Origin: Clostridia bacterium
GTDB taxonomy: Bacteria; Bacillota; Peptococcia; Peptococcales; SKKY01
NCBI GenBank assembly: GCA_007123515.1
Contig: SKKY01000136.1
Span: forward strand, 1-14,024
DNA: 14,024 nt
Direction: 5' to 3'
Positions within the stretch are counted from its first letter, which is position 1. Every line of letters starts with the position of its first letter. This document shows, one piece after another, positions 7,187 through 13,864 of the stretch. The notes under the pieces are model-generated. The model did no database searches and had not been told where the DNA came from. It was given only the letters and a program-made list of their open reading frames with translations. The position numbers and the translations under genes are program-made.

Positions 7187-7693
7187 ATGAAGAAAATTGC
7201 CATTTTTGTTCAGAATAATTACAACGAAGTTGAACTTTGGGTACCCTACTACCGACTGTTAGAGGAAGGCCATGATGTGATCCTTGTGGCTTCCGGCAAA
7301 GAACGGGAATATAAAAGTAAAGTGGGGCTTCCGGTTGAAGCCGACCTTTTATCCTTTGAGTGTCTCGACGAGGATTTTGATGCAATTGTAATTCCGGGCG
7401 GTTATGCACCCGATAAAATGCGTCTTGATGCCTCAACTCTTAAAATCATTCGCAAGGCTAATTCTGAAGGAAAAATAATTGCAGCAATATGCCACGCCGG
7501 ATGGGTGCTGGTCTCGGCTAATGTGATTAAGGGTAAGAAGTTTACCTGCTATCCAAGCATTAAGGATGATATGATCAATGCTGGCGGACAGTACTTTGAT
7601 GAAGAAGTTGTGCTTGACGGAAATCTGATTACCTCAAGAATGCCCCGGGACTTACCGGCCTTTTGTCGCGAGATTGTTAAAGCTCTTAAATAG
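7187..7693 (+). CDS. DJ-1/PfpI-family protein (type-1 glutamine amidotransferase-like)
   Basis: This is a 168-residue protein of the DJ-1/ThiJ/PfpI superfamily. Members act as glyoxalase- or deglycase-like enzymes or proteases; the substrate cannot be read from sequence. The nucleophile elbow is AAICHAGW, with C102 and H103. The acidic partner is E14 or E16 in NEVELW. PGGYAPDKMR (about 70-79) and the C-terminal ITSRMPRDLPAF are typical of the PfpI branch. The length fits the family. The frame begins at an ATG at 7169, but that lies in the leader. The ATG at 7187 has GGAGG 8 nt upstream and gives the usual MKKIAIFV start. It stands alone, followed by a hairpin terminator. Confidence 0.92.
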   Translation: MKKIAIFVQNNYNEVELWVPYYRLLEEGHDVILVASGKEREYKSKVGLPVEADLLSFECLDEDFDAIVIPGGYAPDKMRLDASTLKIIRKANSEGKIIAAICHAGWVLVSANVIKGKKFTCYPSIKDDMINAGGQYFDEEVVLDGNLITSRMPRDLPAFCREIVKALK

Positions 7694-7732
7694 GTAATCG
7701 GCTATTTTTTCTACCCATATATCTGTCATAGT

Positions 7733-7796
7733 GCCCTTTAAAAACACAGCCTTACAAGGCCTTTAGGCTTGCTTTGTTTTTAAAGGGCCTCTGTTT
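7733..7796 (+). terminator. Long hairpin terminator after the DJ-1/PfpI gene
   Basis: GCCCTTTAAAAACA (7733-7746) pairs with TGTTTTTAAAGGGC (7775-7788), extended inward by AG/CT across one mismatch. The loop contains a smaller GC-rich fold. CTCTGTTTT follows, a modest U-tract. The stem is longer than usual for an intrinsic terminator. Confidence 0.6.
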
Positions 7797-7804
7797 TGTC
7801 AATA

Positions 7805-7832
7805 AATTGTCAAGGTGTCAAGGTTGACAATT
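7805..7832. promoter_or_regulatory. Inverted repeat, probable operator of the downstream regulator
   Basis: AATTGTCAA (7805-7813) and TTGACAATT (7824-7832) are perfect 9-bp inverted arms separated by 10 nt (GGTGTCAAGG). The spacer itself repeats the TGTCAAGG of the left arm. The right arm overlaps the -35 of the next promoter by 2 nt. This geometry suits a dimeric repressor or activator, possibly the helix-turn-helix protein encoded next (inference). Confidence 0.6.
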
Positions 7833-7859
7833 GTAAATAAAACCGTTCTTTTTTATAAT
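7831..7859 (+). promoter_or_regulatory. Sigma-70-type promoter of the helix-turn-helix gene
   Basis: TTGTAA (7831-7836), an exact 17-nt spacer, then TATAAT (7854-7859). It lies about 90 nt before the ATG at 7948. It is the best promoter match in the window. Confidence 0.7.
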
Positions 7860-7947
7860 TTGTGTATATAATGAAGGGTAACAAGCCTAGGCCGGACTAT
7901 TTTTTTATTGCTTTTTATTATATTTCAATTTTTTTAAGAGGTGATCC

Positions 7948-9435
7948 ATGCAAAACTACAAATCAAGCCTTGAATTTATTATGGACCGACTCGACATCAC
8001 TGGAAAAGAAATTGCCGAAGCCCTCGGGCTCGATGAGTCTTTAGTCAGTAAATGGAAGAACAATACCAGACCGCTGCACCTTCGTTCTCCCCATTTGCCT
8101 AATTTGGTAGCCTTCCTTTTGTGCGGGGACCAAAAAAATTATCTTCGGTATCATTTTTTAAAAAAATTTCTTGAAGAACATAATTATGGTCAGGATCTTT
8201 CGGAAAACCATAATCTAAACGCCGAACTGTCTGCATTCCTTACGTCCAACGCACCGATTTTTGAATCGATTGAAAATCAGAAAATACATAATGAACAACT
8301 AAACAAAACCGGCCAAAAAGCGTCAATGTATATTTTCAAAGGCAACCAGGGACGACAGGTCGCGATTTCTGATTTTTTTAACACTTTATTTAATGAAGCC
8401 TTACCGCAAGAGGTATACATAGTCACCCAGGAAGACATCTCCTGGATGATCGGAGACGAACGCTACCTAAGAAAATGGATCCAATACATCTCAGCGACTA
8501 TTGAAAAAGGTCACAAATTGACGGTCATTTACTGGGTTGATCGTCCGATTGATGAGTTGGGAATCATCTTCAATTTGTATCTGCCTCTGTATCTAAAAAA
8601 TGAGATCAAAACTTTTTTCATTCCCAAATACACCGATCTCTACTTTAAATGTTCACTCTATCTGATTAAAGACAAAGTTGGCCTGTGGGGTATGGAAGGA
8701 ACCAATCGCAATGACCGTCACACTATGCTATTTTGGGATACGTTATCACTAAATCATTACCAAAATATCTACGAGAACTTTATAAGAAGCTCTAAGAATC
8801 TGATGAGTTCCTTTACTAAAGAGGAGTACCCCGCTATTCTTAAAGAAATCGGCACTAAAAATATTTCTACAAGCAATTCAATCTTTGTCTCTAAAGTACC
8901 AACTTTTACCACCCTGCCGGAAGAACTTTTTTACGAAGTTATTAATATCAGTGAAATTCCAAAAAGTAAAGCGAATCTGGCGAAAAGCATTTATCAGGAA
9001 AGTTCTCTTTTGATTCAAAAAAATAATGACTTTCTGCTACGGATGATTTTTTGCAAAAAAGAGCTTAGCCGCCTGCTCAAAAAGAGCACTTTCACCTACA
9101 AAGACCTGAGTCTGATGATTGATCAGGAAGTAACCGTTCCAATTGAGTTTTTCCGCAGGCATTTGCTTACTCTGATCTCCCGGTTTGAATCTTCATCAAC
9201 TCTTAAAATCGGACTTACTGAAAAGCCGCTTGATATTGATCTGTTTATTCAGGATGAAACCTTCTTTTTGGGCTGGAATTTTGAAGAGAGCGATAAAGTA
9301 TTGCTCTTTTATGAGCATAACCTTAACCGCTCCATCTATTACCATTATGACCAGATCTGGAAATCGATTCCTTCTTTTGAAAAAGATCCTTACTTCTTTA
9401 GAGAAAAACTAGAAAAGCTTATGAATGACGAGTAA
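7948..9435 (+). CDS. Helix-turn-helix regulator with a large unrecognised C-terminal domain
   Basis: This is a 495-residue soluble protein. Residues about 6-42 form a Cro/CI-type helix-turn-helix (TGKEIAEALGLDESLVSKWK, followed by NNTRPL). The remaining ~430 residues match no family I can name. They contain alternating hydrophobic strands and helices, for example EVYIVTQEDISWMIG near 155, KLTVIYWVDRP near 192 and CSLYLIKDKVGLWGM near 235. That could be a ligand-sensing or PLD-like alpha/beta fold, but this is a guess. There are no membrane segments. The ATG has AAGAGGTGATCC as a strong Shine-Dalgarno. It is monocistronic between two terminators, with a promoter-proximal inverted repeat that suggests autoregulation. 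No target genes are evident. Confidence 0.85.
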   Translation: MQNYKSSLEFIMDRLDITGKEIAEALGLDESLVSKWKNNTRPLHLRSPHLPNLVAFLLCGDQKNYLRYHFLKKFLEEHNYGQDLSENHNLNAELSAFLTSNAPIFESIENQKIHNEQLNKTGQKASMYIFKGNQGRQVAISDFFNTLFNEALPQEVYIVTQEDISWMIGDERYLRKWIQYISATIEKGHKLTVIYWVDRPIDELGIIFNLYLPLYLKNEIKTFFIPKYTDLYFKCSLYLIKDKVGLWGMEGTNRNDRHTMLFWDTLSLNHYQNIYENFIRSSKNLMSSFTKEEYPAILKEIGTKNISTSNSIFVSKVPTFTTLPEELFYEVINISEIPKSKANLAKSIYQESSLLIQKNNDFLLRMIFCKKELSRLLKKSTFTYKDLSLMIDQEVTVPIEFFRRHLLTLISRFESSSTLKIGLTEKPLDIDLFIQDETFFLGWNFEESDKVLLFYEHNLNRSIYYHYDQIWKSIPSFEKDPYFFREKLEKLMNDE

Positions 9436-9478
9436 AAAAGTGATCATCCCGTACTTTGGGACGATCACTTTTTATTTT
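9435..9478. terminator. Bidirectional intrinsic terminator
   Basis: AAAAAGTGATC (9435-9445) pairs with GATCACTTTTT (9463-9473), with TCCC/GGGA extending the stem across one A/C mismatch and a 7-nt loop. TTTTTATTTT follows on the plus strand, and a run of T precedes on the minus strand. It fills the gap between two convergent stop codons and can serve both genes. Confidence 0.9.
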
Positions 9479-9863
9479 ACTGTTCAACAATCTTTCCGAC
9501 AATCGGCATTCTCTCAAGAACCCTCGTTCCATGAGGAGAAACATTATTTATTTCTTGTGTCAGATCCTGTCCGGCTTCATGACTATTATGGACGCCACCA
9601 CGCCAGCGATCCGAATCGGTCACATCATAAACCACACCATCAACAACGACATAGGCCGGATTTCCATCCTGGCCGTCGAATTGTTTCAACTCCTCTAATG
9701 TGAGCTCCAATAACTCCTCTGGTTCCTGAGCCGCCTGCCCATTATCTGCAGATGTCGCCGGAGCCGAAGGTTCACCATTTCCGCAAGCCGAAAATGCAAA
9801 CAGCATTGTCACCATAATCGCAAGCAGCCACACCAATTTCTTCATTTCTTTATCTCTACTCAT
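9477..9863 (-). CDS. Lipoprotein with a cytochrome b5-like heme/steroid-binding domain
   Basis: This is a 128-residue exported protein. Residues 1-27 form a lipoprotein signal (MKKLVWLLAIMVTMLFAFSAC) with the lipobox cysteine at C27, so it is probably anchored on the outer face of the cytoplasmic membrane. A Ala/Pro/Gln linker follows. Residues about 53-128 form the cytochrome b5-like domain: LTLEELKQFDG, NPAYVVVDGVVYDVTDS, WRGGVHNSHEAGQDLT, SPHGTRVLE, PIVGKI. The classic HPGG is missing, and histidines in GGVHNSH and SPHG are the likely heme ligands, as in other bacterial members of this branch. The ATG at 9863 has GGAGGG about 10 nt upstream; an ATG at 9845 lacks a good site. The role may be electron transfer or heme sensing. 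Confidence 0.88.
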   Translation of the reverse strand: MSRDKEMKKLVWLLAIMVTMLFAFSACGNGEPSAPATSADNGQAAQEPEELLELTLEELKQFDGQDGNPAYVVVDGVVYDVTDSDRWRGGVHNSHEAGQDLTQEINNVSPHGTRVLERMPIVGKIVEQ

Positions 9864-9951
9864 CTTCCTAACACCCTCCCGTCAATAGATAATACATTGC
9901 AATAACAAGTACTTTATACCCAAAAAAAACAACACGAAAACCGCAGAGACC

Positions 9952-10048
9952 TGTCCCCAAAAGGAAAACCGTAAGGGACGTTTCCCTCCGGTATACCGCA
10001 AGTACACGTCCCCGACGGTTATACCGGAGGGAAACGTCCCTTACGGTT
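9952..10048. repeat. Palindromic repeat, copy 3 (composite, 29-bp arms and 24-nt loop)
   Basis: The 29-bp arms AACCGTAAGGGACG...GGTATA (9967-9995) and its exact inverse (10020-10048) share GGGACGTTTCCCTC with copies 1 and 2. The 24-nt loop is not random: with the neighbouring GGTATACC it reads GCAAGTACACGTCCCCGACG, which looks like one arm of a different palindrome type. The upstream flank TGTCCCCAAAAGGAAAACCG matches that of copy 1. It begins 8 nt after the stop of the YbhN-like gene. The rest of 9864-9951 holds the lipoprotein leader, with no confident promoter. Confidence 0.85.
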
Positions 10049-10056
10049 CTGAAGAA

Positions 10057-11055
10057 TTATATGTCTATCGGGCTGTTTTGCTGATGGAGCTGGCTGATGG
10101 CCAGGCTTAGCCCGCTTAGTATGAAGACGAACCAGAAGGTGATGAAGCGGATGATTAGTGCAAGGATCAAGGCTTCGCCTACGGCTACGCCGAGCTGAGT
10201 CAGAAGCAGAGTCATTGTGCCTTCGAAGGTCCCAAGCCCTCCTGGTGTCAGTGGCAGCATGGCGACGGAATACGCGATAAAGGTTATGACGGCAAGGGGT
10301 ATGAACCCGATGGTTATCCCCAGTGATTTTGCTGCCATGAACGCTTTTAGCGGAAAGATAAACCAGATCAGCAAGCCAAAAAGGAAGTGAACGGCCAGCT
10401 CTTTTTTCCTGTGTTTCAAGCCGCAGAACGTCTGTTGTAATGATAAAATTCCGGCTATGATTGTTTCCCTGCGATTCTTTAGAAATGGCATTGTAAAAAT
10501 AACGGACTCCTGACCTATGCGAGCCTGTGAAAGAATCACCATCGGCACAACCAGGAACAATGGCAGCAACAGGCTACCGGCTATGATATGTTTGTATTGG
10601 AAAAATGAATAGCCTGATAAAAGAAACCAGATGACTGAGCCATTGGCAAAGGTGAAAAATGCAAGCATGCTGACGGCTTTCTGTAGCCCAACGACCGCAA
10701 CGGATGTTGCGTAGGATTCTTTGAATTCTTTTTTAAGCAGCACAACTTTGACAGCTTCTCCTCCGGCTTTTGCCGCAGGAGTCACACTCTCCCAAAAGGA
10801 GCCGGCCATATTGATTTGCAGCATTCTGCCGGCGCTGATGTAGCGCCCCAATGTGCGGCTTAAAAAGCTCCATTGCCAGGCGATGAGTACCATCGTGGCT
10901 ACCTGTAACGCCAGGGCCAGAGCCAACCAGTCTTTCTGACTATTTTGAAGGCTTCCGGCTATCTCTTGCAAGTCGCTATTTAGCAGTAAGGCTCCGATGA
11001 TAGTCAAGCCTAACATTACCAGTAAAAAATTTTTCCCGATCTTCGGCATCTTCAT
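10057..11055 (-). CDS. YbhN/UPF0104-type integral membrane protein (LPG synthase TM-region family)
   Basis: This 332-residue polytopic protein, with about eight hydrophobic helices, belongs to the UPF0104 family (the flippase-like half of lysylphosphatidylglycerol synthase, without the catalytic half). Family landmarks are VTPAAKAGGEAVKVVLLKK (91-109) and PLTPGGLGTFEG (268-279). Known relatives move or modify lipids or related amphiphiles; the substrate here is unknown. The ATG at 11055 has GGGAAGGA about 9 nt upstream. The first 80 nt overlap the 3' end of the SAM enzyme gene in another frame, so the two are almost certainly cotranscribed and probably coupled. It is the last gene of the feo operon. 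Confidence 0.88.
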   Translation of the reverse strand: MKMPKIGKNFLLVMLGLTIIGALLLNSDLQEIAGSLQNSQKDWLALALALQVATMVLIAWQWSFLSRTLGRYISAGRMLQINMAGSFWESVTPAAKAGGEAVKVVLLKKEFKESYATSVAVVGLQKAVSMLAFFTFANGSVIWFLLSGYSFFQYKHIIAGSLLLPLFLVVPMVILSQARIGQESVIFTMPFLKNRRETIIAGILSLQQTFCGLKHRKKELAVHFLFGLLIWFIFPLKAFMAAKSLGITIGFIPLAVITFIAYSVAMLPLTPGGLGTFEGTMTLLLTQLGVAVGEALILALIIRFITFWFVFILSGLSLAISQLHQQNSPIDI

Positions 11056-11629
11056 AGTGATTGTCCTTCCCCTTTTTTATAAACAACAGTGTTTTATTTG
11101 GTGATTGCAAAAAGCGAATCCCAAAATCACAACTGTTACACAAACACGGTTCGGCCTTATGACAGCAAACACCATCAACTTTATGACCCGGGCATCGCAG
11201 CAAAACTCTTGTCCCCTCCTTGGCCGTTGCCATAATCCGCGCAAGAATCTTTCTTCTCGAAAAAACCTGGACAGCTACATGAACGACACTATAGCCGGAG
11301 GCATCGGCTTCTTCGCCAAAACCACAACGGACATCGATCCGATGACTAAGACCCAAACCGGCGATCACTTCTTTTGCCTTTTCGACAGCTTCGCAATCCA
11401 TATCAATTACGCAAACGCTAGCGCCTGTATACTCTGCGATTTTAATTGCCGACCAGGGCAAGGAACCACCACCAATAAACAATACACGATCATCGGCAGT
11501 AATCTGACCCAGCATAATTTCTCTTCTTAATGATTTCTCATAATACGCACCAAAAAAAAGTCGGACAAAGGCGGAAGCGGTTGCCATTTTTTCTATTCGT
11601 TTCGTCATGGTTCTGATTCCCATTATCAT
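10976..11629 (-). CDS. Nicotianamine-synthase-like SAM-dependent enzyme
   Basis: This is a 217-residue Rossmann-type SAM-binding protein. Motif I reads VLFIGGGSLPWSAI (49-62), the G(S/G)G-LP pattern of the nicotianamine-synthase-like family rather than the usual DxGxGxG. VCVIDMDCEAVEKA (72-85) is the acidic ribose-binding strand, and GTRVLLRCPG (139-148) a later strand. After this comes a cysteine cluster (C146, 155, 156, 162, 164, 167) that might bind metal. The fold seems to end near residue 186; the remaining 31 residues mostly overlap the next gene. The frame extends to a TTG at 11635, but the ATG at 11629 suits AAAGGA. It lies 17 nt after feoB. It may be a methyltransferase or an aminobutyryl transferase; the reaction is unproven. 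Confidence 0.75.
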   Translation of the reverse strand: MIMGIRTMTKRIEKMATASAFVRLFFGAYYEKSLRREIMLGQITADDRVLFIGGGSLPWSAIKIAEYTGASVCVIDMDCEAVEKAKEVIAGLGLSHRIDVRCGFGEEADASGYSVVHVAVQVFSRRKILARIMATAKEGTRVLLRCPGHKVDGVCCHKAEPCLCNSCDFGIRFLQSPNKTLLFIKKGKDNHYEDAEDREKFFTGNVRLDYHRSLTAK

Positions 11630-11646
11630 AAACAAAGATTTCCTTT

Positions 11647-13371
11647 CTAAAAAATACTGATGATAAAGCGTATTGAATGATTCAAAATACCTCCGACTAA
11701 AAAGGCAATGATAATTGTTGATACACTAATTATTGCGGCGACTTTCACCTTAAACTCTTTGACCAAAACCGCAAAAACTGACAGGCACGGAAGATAGAAA
11801 AGTGAGACCACAGCGCCTATAAACATCTGCAACGTGGAAAGATCCAATTCCAAAAGCGGCAGCACCGCAAGTTCTCTGCGGATGACTCCAAGAATCAGGC
11901 CAATACTGGCTTCAACCGGTAAACCGAGCCAGCCGGTAACCAGCGGGCTGATATAAACACTAAAAGCATTTAAAAAGCCCGTCTCAACCATCAAGGCCGC
12001 CAATCCGACCGCCATAATCATTGGAATCTCAGCTTCTATCAGAAAATTTTTGGTCCGGATCCATATCTTTTTTATTAACGCTTTCCCATCCGGCATTAAC
12101 AAATTCGGAATTTCAATAAGCATCGGGTCTGTTTTCCCGGGAATCATCTTATCCATTAGTAAGCCGGTCAGGATGATCCCGATAAATGAAACCATGTAGA
12201 CCAGCAAAAGAACCAACAACGAATGATCACCCAAAAGGGCAATAAAGGCTCCGGTCTGAGCAACACAGGGGACGGCCAGCGACACCACTGCAGCAATGAT
12301 CAGGCGCTCCTTATAAGAGGATGCCGCCCTTGAACCTAAAATAGCCGGAACAGCGCAACCGTATCCCATCATAAACGATACAATATTACTGCCCTGAATA
12401 CCGATTTTTCTGAACACGCCATCCACCAGCACACCGATTCGTGGCAGGTAGCCACTGTCTTCAAGAAAAGACAGCACGACATAGAAAAGAAATACATAGG
12501 GCAGGATAAGGGCGATTGGCCATTCGATCCCTTTAATCAGAAATCCATAATCGCCGACCATAATATTTCTAAGCATGATATTATCGACCAGATTTGAAAC
12601 AATCCCAGTAATCCAGGGCGCATAGAGATCGTTAACCAACGGTAAAAAAATCAGCGCCCGAAGCCCCTTTCCGCCGCCAACAACCACCGCCGCCGAAAGC
12701 AGAAGAACGATAATGGCGATCGGTATGCCAGGAAAAACCTTCATGCTGAAGTCACCAAAACGATCCAAATAGGAAACGTCCACTTCCTCATGGATCTGAA
12801 CTTCTTTAACAATGTCATCAACCGCTGACCAGATCTGTTGGTCGCCCATACCCGAAGTATCAAGCCCCGGACCATACTCTTCCTGCATCGACCAAATCGA
12901 ACGGCGCAGCTCCTTTAGACCCTGGTTTCTGGTGGCAATCGTTTTTATTACCCTGGATCCCAGCTTTTCTTCAAGCTTGGCGTGATCAATCCGGATTCCT
13001 TTACGTTCGGCAACATCAGCCAGATTTAAGGCAAAGGTGATCGGAATTCTTTTTTGCATAACCTGAAAAGCAAAGTACAAGCTACGTTCGAGATTCGTCG
13101 CATCCAGGACAAAAATAATACCATCGGGCCTTTCATCTAAAAAGCCGATGGCTACCTGCTCCGCCGCTGATTGTGAAGCGAGTGAATATACGCCCGGCAC
13201 ATCTGTAAGGATTGCCTTTTTTGTTCCGTAAGTAATGGTTCCCTGAGTGTAGGTAACGGTTGTGCCCGTATAATTAGCTGTCAGAACTTCCATTCCAGTC
13301 AGCTTTGAGAAAATAACACTCTTCCCGACATTCGGGTTCCCCATTAATAAAAACTGAGGCTGTGAAGACAT
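11647..13371 (-). CDS. feoB: FeoB-family ferrous iron transporter (short, divergent)
   Basis: This is a 574-residue protein with an N-terminal G domain and a polytopic C-terminal part. G motifs: GNPNVGKS (11-18), TxxNYTGTTV region (31-39), DVPG (57-60) and NLAD (116-119). The membrane part has Gate-type repeats, with GYGCAVPAIL near 357 and AVPCVAQTGAF near 387. Canonical FeoB has GFGCNVPAI and a longer chain (650-800 residues), so this is a short variant with changed core residues. It lacks the extended Cys-rich tail. The frame runs 19 codons upstream into feoA, but the ATG at 13371 shares one base with the feoA stop (TAATG) and has GAGGTG 9 nt upstream. It takes up Fe(II), or another divalent metal, across the cytoplasmic membrane. 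Confidence 0.93.
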   Translation of the reverse strand: MSSQPQFLLMGNPNVGKSVIFSKLTGMEVLTANYTGTTVTYTQGTITYGTKKAILTDVPGVYSLASQSAAEQVAIGFLDERPDGIIFVLDATNLERSLYFAFQVMQKRIPITFALNLADVAERKGIRIDHAKLEEKLGSRVIKTIATRNQGLKELRRSIWSMQEEYGPGLDTSGMGDQQIWSAVDDIVKEVQIHEEVDVSYLDRFGDFSMKVFPGIPIAIIVLLLSAAVVVGGGKGLRALIFLPLVNDLYAPWITGIVSNLVDNIMLRNIMVGDYGFLIKGIEWPIALILPYVFLFYVVLSFLEDSGYLPRIGVLVDGVFRKIGIQGSNIVSFMMGYGCAVPAILGSRAASSYKERLIIAAVVSLAVPCVAQTGAFIALLGDHSLLVLLLVYMVSFIGIILTGLLMDKMIPGKTDPMLIEIPNLLMPDGKALIKKIWIRTKNFLIEAEIPMIMAVGLAALMVETGFLNAFSVYISPLVTGWLGLPVEASIGLILGVIRRELAVLPLLELDLSTLQMFIGAVVSLFYLPCLSVFAVLVKEFKVKVAAIISVSTIIIAFLVGGILNHSIRFIISIF

Positions 13372-13586
13372 TAGCTCACACACCTCATCTGAATTTCTCT
13401 GGCCACATCTTTGCCAAGGGCAATACATCTTGATCCGATCTGCACCACAACAGGGCCGCCAAACGGCTGCCTGGAAAGCATCGAAATCGGTTGTCCGATT
13501 CTGATCCCCATCGCATGGACCAAATCGATCGTTGGTAGTGACTCAATAATATATGAACGATTCATTTCAATATCATATAACGACAT
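13371..13586 (-). CDS. feoA: FeoA, SH3-like partner of FeoB
   Basis: This is a 71-residue cytoplasmic FeoA-domain protein. The family pattern is clear: a hydrophobic start, HAMGIRIGQPISM, then PFGGPVVVQIGSRCIALGKDVAREIQM, where PFGGP and IALG are the hallmarks of FeoA. It is the accessory factor of FeoB and usually its first neighbour. The ATG at 13586 has a strong GGAGG 8 nt upstream. The longer frame from 13601 would begin with a TTG inside that ribosome binding site and was rejected. The stop overlaps feoB by one base, so translation is likely coupled. Confidence 0.93.
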   Translation of the reverse strand: MSLYDIEMNRSYIIESLPTIDLVHAMGIRIGQPISMLSRQPFGGPVVVQIGSRCIALGKDVAREIQMRCVS

Positions 13587-13609
13587 ATCAATCGCCTCCA
13601 AAAGAATGG

Positions 13610-13637
13610 TTGTTAGTAACTACTTACTTTGTTAGTA
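13610..13637. promoter_or_regulatory. Direct repeat, possible operator of the feo operon
   Basis: TTGTTAGTA occurs twice (13610-13618 and 13629-13637), 19 bp apart, about two helical turns. A related TGTTAACA follows at 13640-13647. All lie at or just downstream of the candidate -10. No clear Fur or DtxR box is seen. A metal-dependent repressor site is possible. Confidence 0.4.
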
Positions 13638-13638
13638 C

Positions 13639-13667
13639 ATGTTAACACAAGGAGCCTAATAAGGCAA
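13639..13667 (-). promoter_or_regulatory. feoA: Probable promoter of the feoA-feoB operon
   Basis: On the minus strand: TTGCCT (13667-13662), a 17-nt spacer, then TAACAT (13644-13639). It lies about 50 nt before the feoA start. Each hexamer matches consensus at four of six bases or better. Confidence 0.45.
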
Positions 13668-13714
13668 TATGCAGAATTTATTTTATCCTTGGCAAGAAGA
13701 CTCGCACCTCTTAG

Positions 13715-13744
13715 CCTTCCATTCTCACGTAGTGAGAGTGAAGG
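13715..13744 (+). repeat. Bulged subterminal hairpin of the IS200/IS605-type left end
   Basis: CCTTCCATTCTCAC (13715-13728) pairs with GTGAGAGTGAAGG (13732-13744) around a GTA loop. It gives 13 pairs with one bulged C (13719) and one G-T wobble. Y1 transposases recognise single-stranded hairpins of this kind. Confidence 0.75.
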
Positions 13745-13864
13745 TGAAAGATGAATTGCTTGCACCTCCTATAAGTTTTTTTGAGTGAATCACTAGTCAT
13801 AGTGCCGGGAAAGTGATACGCTTAAGAAAGAACATACGTTCGACAGTTCAAGGGGGGAGTGTCG

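Noticed and set aside
7110..7436. 108-codon minus-strand open frame over the DJ-1/PfpI gene
   Set aside because: It is antisense to a clear PfpI-family gene and extends over its promoter region; no motif supports it.
2872..10048. CRISPR repeats as an explanation of the recurring palindromes
   Set aside because: The copies are 2-5 kb apart, have no regular spacers, and are full palindromes between unrelated genes.
11105..11530. 141-codon plus-strand open frame
   Set aside because: It is antisense to the SAM enzyme, whose motifs and operon position are clear.
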